Positions 24,016-26,127 of a DNA stretch of 26,127 bases are shown here, piece after piece. The translations under genes and the position numbers were made by a program. The stretch comes from a virus: the IMG/VR virus record IMGVR_UViG_3300009509_000148, positions 1 through 26,127 of that record. One strand, 5' to 3'. The notes beneath the pieces are model-generated. The model made no database searches. It was given only the letters and a program-made list of their open reading frames with translations, and was not told the DNA's origin. Each line of letters opens with the position of its first letter. Positions within the stretch are counted from its first letter, which is position 1.

Positions 24016-25019
24016 TTCACCAACCTTATGGGGGGTTCTCCCCAGTTCACAACTTCCATTTTCTTGGGTCGCAACCCTCTATACACATCCTCGACTAGCC
24101 ACTTGAGCAAACCTTCCACGTTTCCAACCGCCTTTCCGCGTCTCCCTTCCGCAACCCTCTCCCAGCAAGCGATCAATACCTTCACCAAAAACTTCTCATC
24201 CCCGTCCAACATGAATCCCCATTGGCCACGATCGAACACTTCGACAATCCGTTGGACAGACAGTGTTATCTTGTCGTATTTGCCCACGCCCAATTGAAGT
24301 TGCCAATGCCCAGCAGACACCTTCGGTCCGGTGTTCAAGAGGCGAACGTGGACAGTCTTCGTGTGTTCTGAGTCTTTCTGCTTGACGACAATCAATCCTG
24401 TCTCCTCCGGCACGATTAGACTCAGTGCTTTGATAAACTTGGGAAAAGAAGAAACAGAAACAGTGGAAGAGCGGGCGGCGGCTGGGTCTGACGGGCGCGA
24501 AGCGCCCGTGCCGCCGCCGCAGGCGGTGGCTCTGGTCGGCTTTGCCGACGATCCAGCAGAACGCGAGGATGGAGTTTCGCGTTCTGCCTCCGAAGGAGTC
24601 TGGGTGCCACCGGTCCGGTCATGGGCGACCGGACGGTCCGGTCGTGGGTGACCGGAGTAGTCCGGTCGTGGGTGACCGGACTTTTCGGGTAGTAGTCCAA
24701 TCGTCCCGCGATCGAATGTGTAAGAGAAAGCCTGACCTTTGAGGGTTCGCTCTTTGCGCAGATAGCCCTTGGCTTCCAAGAAGGATAGGGCTCTACGAAC
24801 CGTCCGATCAGACAAGCCGGTAGTGCTCATCAACTGCTTGGTCGTGACGACGACCTGGAGAACGGATTGTTTGGCACCTCTCTGCTTGGTCGTGTGCAGC
24901 CTGAGAGCCGATAGGACGTATCCGGCGCTCGGCATCGTTGATGCGAAGGCCAGCACTTCTCGTCGGGAAATAAAGCAATAGGGGCTAGGCTTATGACGTG
25001 TGGGACGACGTGTTTTCAC
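24012..25019 (-). CDS. Winged-helix replication initiator-like protein
   Basis: This 335-residue protein probably starts at a GTG at 25019 (AGG six bases upstream). A TTG at 25040 is an alternative. Residues of about 38-105 form a winged-helix domain: Y-V-L-S-A-L-R-L, V-T-T-K-Q-L-M-S-T-T-G-L-S-D-R-T-V-R-R-A-L-S-F-L-E-A-K-G-Y-L. That helix-turn-helix and wing pattern is typical of phage replication initiators. A Pro/Ser/Arg/Gly-rich linker (about 110-190) follows, and within it the DNA carries three dyad repeats. The C-terminal domain (about 200-335) is alpha/beta and could bind a helicase loader. Architecture and internal repeats parallel lambda O. No helicase gene is visible, so the role is inferred. 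Confidence 0.6.
   Translation of the reverse strand: MKTRRPTRHKPSPYCFISRREVLAFASTMPSAGYVLSALRLHTTKQRGAKQSVLQVVVTTKQLMSTTGLSDRTVRRALSFLEAKGYLRKERTLKGQAFSYTFDRGTIGLLPEKSGHPRPDYSGHPRPDRPVAHDRTGGTQTPSEAERETPSSRSAGSSAKPTRATACGGGTGASRPSDPAAARSSTVSVSSFPKFIKALSLIVPEETGLIVVKQKDSEHTKTVHVRLLNTGPKVSAGHWQLQLGVGKYDKITLSVQRIVEVFDRGQWGFMLDGDEKFLVKVLIACWERVAEGRRGKAVGNVEGLLKWLVEDVYRGLRPKKMEVVNWGEPPIRLVK
24614..24680. repeat. Three iteron-like dyad repeats inside the initiator gene
   Basis: Three 20-bp copies (24614-24633, 24637-24656, 24661-24680) start 23 and 24 bases apart. Each has the arms TCCGGTC and GACCGGA around a 6-base centre. Copies 2 and 3 are identical. Copy 1 differs at two centre positions. They lie in the linker region of the initiator gene, the place where lambda has its origin iterons. 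Confidence 0.7.
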
Positions 25020-25116
25020 CCCGCACCTGATCCTCTCCAACGAGACCTAGGCGTGGACGAAGATTCCTCCTCACGGGGCGCTAGTCGTTGGTTTCTCCGA
25101 GAAATCAAATCACACC

Positions 25117-25234
25117 GCTTCCCTTCGAGCCGGGAAGCTCTCGACGTGAATCGAGCCAGCTTGATTGCATCTTACCCCAAACTGGCTGGAATGGTGTATA
25201 GTCTCGGTACATACCTCGGCAGGAATCCCGAGAC
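25117..25234 (+). other. Structured intergenic stretch, function unknown
   Basis: Part of the 600-base gene-free interval. On the plus strand it holds consecutive hairpins: GCTTCCC/GGGAAGC (25117-25123 and 25132-25138), CTCGA/TCGAG (25140-25155), AGCCAG/CTGGCT (25154-25159 and 25182-25187), and GTCTCGG/CCGAGAC (25201-25207 and 25228-25234). It may be part of a small RNA or the leader of the minus-strand initiator mRNA. Confidence 0.4.
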
Positions 25235-25240
25235 AGCTTA

Positions 25241-25285
25241 CAGCCCCGAAGGCATCCGTCCTGGAAGCACTCGGGGCTGGTTTTT
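25241..25285 (+). terminator. Intrinsic terminator upstream of the permuted tRNA
   Basis: A 9-bp stem (CAGCCCCGA at 25241-25249, TCGGGGCTG at 25271-25279) is followed by one G and five T residues. It would end plus-strand transcription before the tRNA, so an unannotated plus-strand RNA must start upstream, or it insulates the tRNA promoter. Confidence 0.6.
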
Positions 25286-25291
25286 GGTTGA

Positions 25292-25307
25292 ACGGCAGAT
25301 CTGCCCC
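25292..25307. repeat. 16-bp palindrome, copy 2 (near match)
   Basis: The core GGCAGATCTGCC (25294-25305) is perfect. Two outer bases on the left differ from the other copies. Its centre is about 43 bases before the predicted start of the tRNA transcript, a typical activator position, if that start is right. Confidence 0.6.
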
Positions 25308-25331
25308 TTCCCCCCCAAGCCGGATCAGGCG

Positions 25332-25337
25332 TATAAG
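25332..25337 (+). promoter_or_regulatory. Probable -10 box of the permuted tRNA transcript
   Basis: TATAAG matches the bacterial -10 at five of six bases. Six bases after it begins the outer helix strand at 25343. No -35 match is found at 16-18 bases, so an activator or a non-sigma70 signal would be needed. Confidence 0.45.
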
Positions 25338-25342
25338 AGATC

Positions 25343-25354
25343 AGGACCGTGCCC
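25343..25354 (+). repeat. Outer helix strand 1 flanking the permuted tRNA
   Basis: AGGACCGTGCCC is perfectly complementary to 25488-25499. As RNA the two strands would close the tRNA transcript with a 12-bp helix located at the far end of the variable arm. The predicted transcript start falls at or next to this strand. Confidence 0.8.
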
Positions 25355-25381
25355 AGCGAAACCAACCCTACAAGCAAGTGT

Positions 25382-25459
25382 ACTGGTTCGAATCCAGTCC
25401 CCCCTGCCATCTATCAGGGGGGTAGCTCAATCTGGTAGAGCAGCGGCCTCAAGAGCCGT
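25382..25459 (+). tRNA. Circularly permuted tRNA gene (3' half before 5' half), anticodon CAA
   Basis: The order of parts is reversed. First comes the T arm (ACTGG 25382-25386, loop TTCGAAT, CCAGT 25394-25398), acceptor strand CCCCCCT (25399-25405), G73 (25406) and encoded CCA (25407-25409). A 6-base linker follows. Then come acceptor strand AGGGGGG (25416-25422), TA, D stem GCTC/GAGC with loop containing GG (25425-25441), A26, and anticodon stem GCGGC/GCCGT with loop CTCAAGA (25443-25459). All four stems pair and all invariant positions fit. The acceptor pairs over 7 of 7 bases. No T arm follows the 5' half, and no D arm precedes the 3' half. Anticodon CAA would read UUG (Leu), but the A1-U72, G73 and D arm resemble tRNA-Trp, so the charged amino acid is uncertain. 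Confidence 0.8.
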
Positions 25460-25487
25460 GCTGAAAAGCACTCCAGGTTGCCCACTC

Positions 25488-25499
25488 GGGCACGGTCCT
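25488..25499 (+). repeat. Outer helix strand 2 flanking the permuted tRNA
   Basis: GGGCACGGTCCT pairs with 25343-25354. A short T run (25503-25506) follows, so the helix may also act in 3' end formation. Between this strand and the anticodon stem, GCACT (25468-25472) can pair with AGTGT (25377-25381), and GGTTG (25476-25480) with CAACC (25363-25367). Confidence 0.75.
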
Positions 25500-25527
25500 C
25501 GATTTTCGGGTAGATTCCAGCAGACGG

Positions 25528-25597
25528 GAGTCGGGACGCCGACTCGATTTGGTGGTCATCTTCCCCCGGAGGGGGTGCTCCTGTTCCTCCTCCGGGG
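25528..25597 (+). terminator. Two hairpins between the tRNA and the plus-strand operon
   Basis: Stem GAGTCGG/CCGACTC with GACG loop (25528-25545), then CCCCGGAG/CTCCGGGG (25564-25571 and 25590-25597). Only a weak T-rich tail (TCTTCTT) follows the second, so termination is uncertain. They could instead be a leader for the gene at 25631. Confidence 0.4.
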
Positions 25598-25630
25598 TCT
25601 TCTTCGGTGGCCGCCGGGAGGATCAGACCG

Positions 25631-26116
25631 ATGCCGAGGACGACCACCAGAATCGAAGGCGATGTTGACGAGTGGTTGCGCGCTAATGTCGCGCCCGGCA
25701 CGAAGTACAAGCTCATCCGTGACCGGCTCGGGCACGTCTACTTCGACCCCATCTTCCAAGGACCGCCTGAGCCCTCTCCTGAGCCCTCCGTAGATCTGTG
25801 GGGCAAGTCCCTGGCCAACTCGGCCGAAGCGATCTGGGGCCGCTCAGGAGGCTCGGGGAGGGCCATCTGCCGCCGGGTCGGGGAGACCGATGCCGAGCTA
25901 CGTGAGCGAGCCATCTGGGAGTACTGGGACGGCGAGCAATGGGTCGAGATGGCGGAGCAAGAACGCGCTGACGACGCGGGGCAGATCTGCCCCGATTGTC
26001 GAGGCAGCAAGACCTATGTAGGATTGCGTGAGCGGCGCGATTGTCCGACCTGTGGAGGCTCGGGCATGGTGAAGGAGGACGATGATGACCATTCGACCAA
26101 TGGAGATCGAAGATGA
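25631..26116 (+). CDS. Unknown protein with C-terminal DnaJ-like zinc finger
   Basis: This 161-residue protein starts at the ATG at 25631 with GGGAGG ten bases upstream. A GTG 24 bases earlier is in frame. The first 50 residues (R-I-E-G-D-V-D-E-W-L-R, K-L-I-R-D-R-L-G-H-V-Y-F) are compact. The middle (about 50-115) is Pro/Ser/Glu-rich with Y-W-D-G-E-Q-W-V. Residues of about 116-142 hold C-P-D-C-R-G-S and C-P-T-C-G-G-S-G, a DnaJ-type CxxCxGxG pair. It opens a plus-strand operon, opposite to the rest of the window, and is followed by an overlapping gene. Function unknown. Confidence 0.65.
   Translation: MPRTTTRIEGDVDEWLRANVAPGTKYKLIRDRLGHVYFDPIFQGPPEPSPEPSVDLWGKSLANSAEAIWGRSGGSGRAICRRVGETDAELRERAIWEYWDGEQWVEMAEQERADDAGQICPDCRGSKTYVGLRERRDCPTCGGSGMVKEDDDDHSTNGDRR
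25978..25993. repeat. 16-bp palindrome, copy 3
   Basis: GGGGCAGATCTGCCCC, identical to the copy at 22576-22591. Here it lies inside coding sequence, at the start of the zinc finger (G-Q-I-C-P), the same five residues that copy 1 encodes. Confidence 0.75.
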
Positions 26117-26127
26117 GTTGCTCGACA
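26085..26127 (+). CDS. Start of next plus-strand gene, truncated by window end
   Basis: An ATG at 26085 (or 26082) has a strong AAGGAGG six bases upstream (26072-26078) and opens a frame reading MTIRPMEIEDELLD to the window end. It overlaps the end of the previous gene by 32 bases in another frame. Too short to assign. Confidence 0.55.
   Translation, partial: MTIRPMEIEDELLD

Noticed and set aside
25382-25409. Phage attachment site (attP) mimicking the 3' end of a host tRNA
   Set aside because: A tRNA 3' end alone would fit attP, but the following 5' half pairs with it over the full acceptor. The flanks also pair in order, which attP does not explain. No integrase gene is visible nearby. Kept only as an alternative.
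25460-25630. Normal tRNA starting at 25416 with a 3' half further downstream
   Set aside because: No T-loop TTCGA motif and no CCCCCCT acceptor strand with a T stem occurs within the next 170 bases. The matching half lies just upstream instead.
25090-25630. Permuted group I intron with tRNA exons
   Set aside because: One P7-like stretch is present at about 25192-25203, but I could not identify consistent P3, P4-P6 and P7 partner strands by eye. Not supported enough to annotate.
24993-25793. 266-codon plus-strand open frame across the tRNA region
   Set aside because: It crosses the terminator, the tRNA and the hairpins, has low-complexity composition and no ribosome site. It is a chance open frame in GC-rich DNA.

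Overview
This window is part of the genome of a myovirus (contractile-tailed phage) or an equivalent prophage. No bacterial housekeeping gene is visible. The DNA looks moderately GC-rich. The host cannot be named from sequence alone. The tail set (DUF3277-type tube, DUF3383-type sheath, Pam3-type baseplate plug, gp25, J-like wedge) resembles the minimal-myophage lineage that includes cyanophage Pam3 and Acinetobacter AP22-like phages.

Almost everything from 1 to about 25,020 is read on the minus strand, so genes are met right to left. First comes a replication and small-gene cluster (25,019 to 22,570): a winged-helix initiator carrying three iteron-like dyads inside its own coding sequence, then five small unknown genes chained by overlaps. 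Next is the head module (22,479 to 17,131): a lysine/glutamate-rich membrane-anchored protein, a DUF2213-type protease/scaffold fusion, a cement-like protein, the major capsid protein, an unknown gene, a DUF4054 connector and a gp10-like neck protein. Two very large repeat-rich fibre-like proteins and small companions are embedded in the neck genes (17,131 to 9,522). Head closure and tail terminator candidates follow, then sheath, tube, the tail assembly chaperone with a -1 frameshift, tape measure, and baseplate genes ending in a truncated J-like gene at the left edge. Most adjacent genes overlap by 1-4 bases (ATGA, GTGA, TAGTG, TAATG, TGATG), which indicates translational coupling. Two HNH endonuclease genes sit on the plus strand in gaps of this operon and look like inserted homing genes. 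No terminase or portal gene is present between the replication and head genes, so those must lie elsewhere.

The most unusual region is 25,020 to 25,630, between the minus-strand operon and a plus-strand operon that starts at 25,631. It contains a tRNA whose two halves are in reversed order. The T arm and acceptor 3' strand with an encoded CCA come first (25,382-25,409), then a 6-base linker, then the acceptor 5' strand, D arm and anticodon arm (25,416-25,459). The flanks contain a perfect 12-bp inverted repeat and two shorter helices in the correct order to form a long open-ended variable arm. A -10-like box lies just before the outer helix strand. I read this as a circularly permuted, possibly two-piece, tRNA gene. 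It is the main candidate for something previously undescribed here.

Other items of note are a 16-bp palindrome that recurs near the tRNA and at two other sites, a structured leader after the capsid gene, and accessory domains inserted into three structural proteins.
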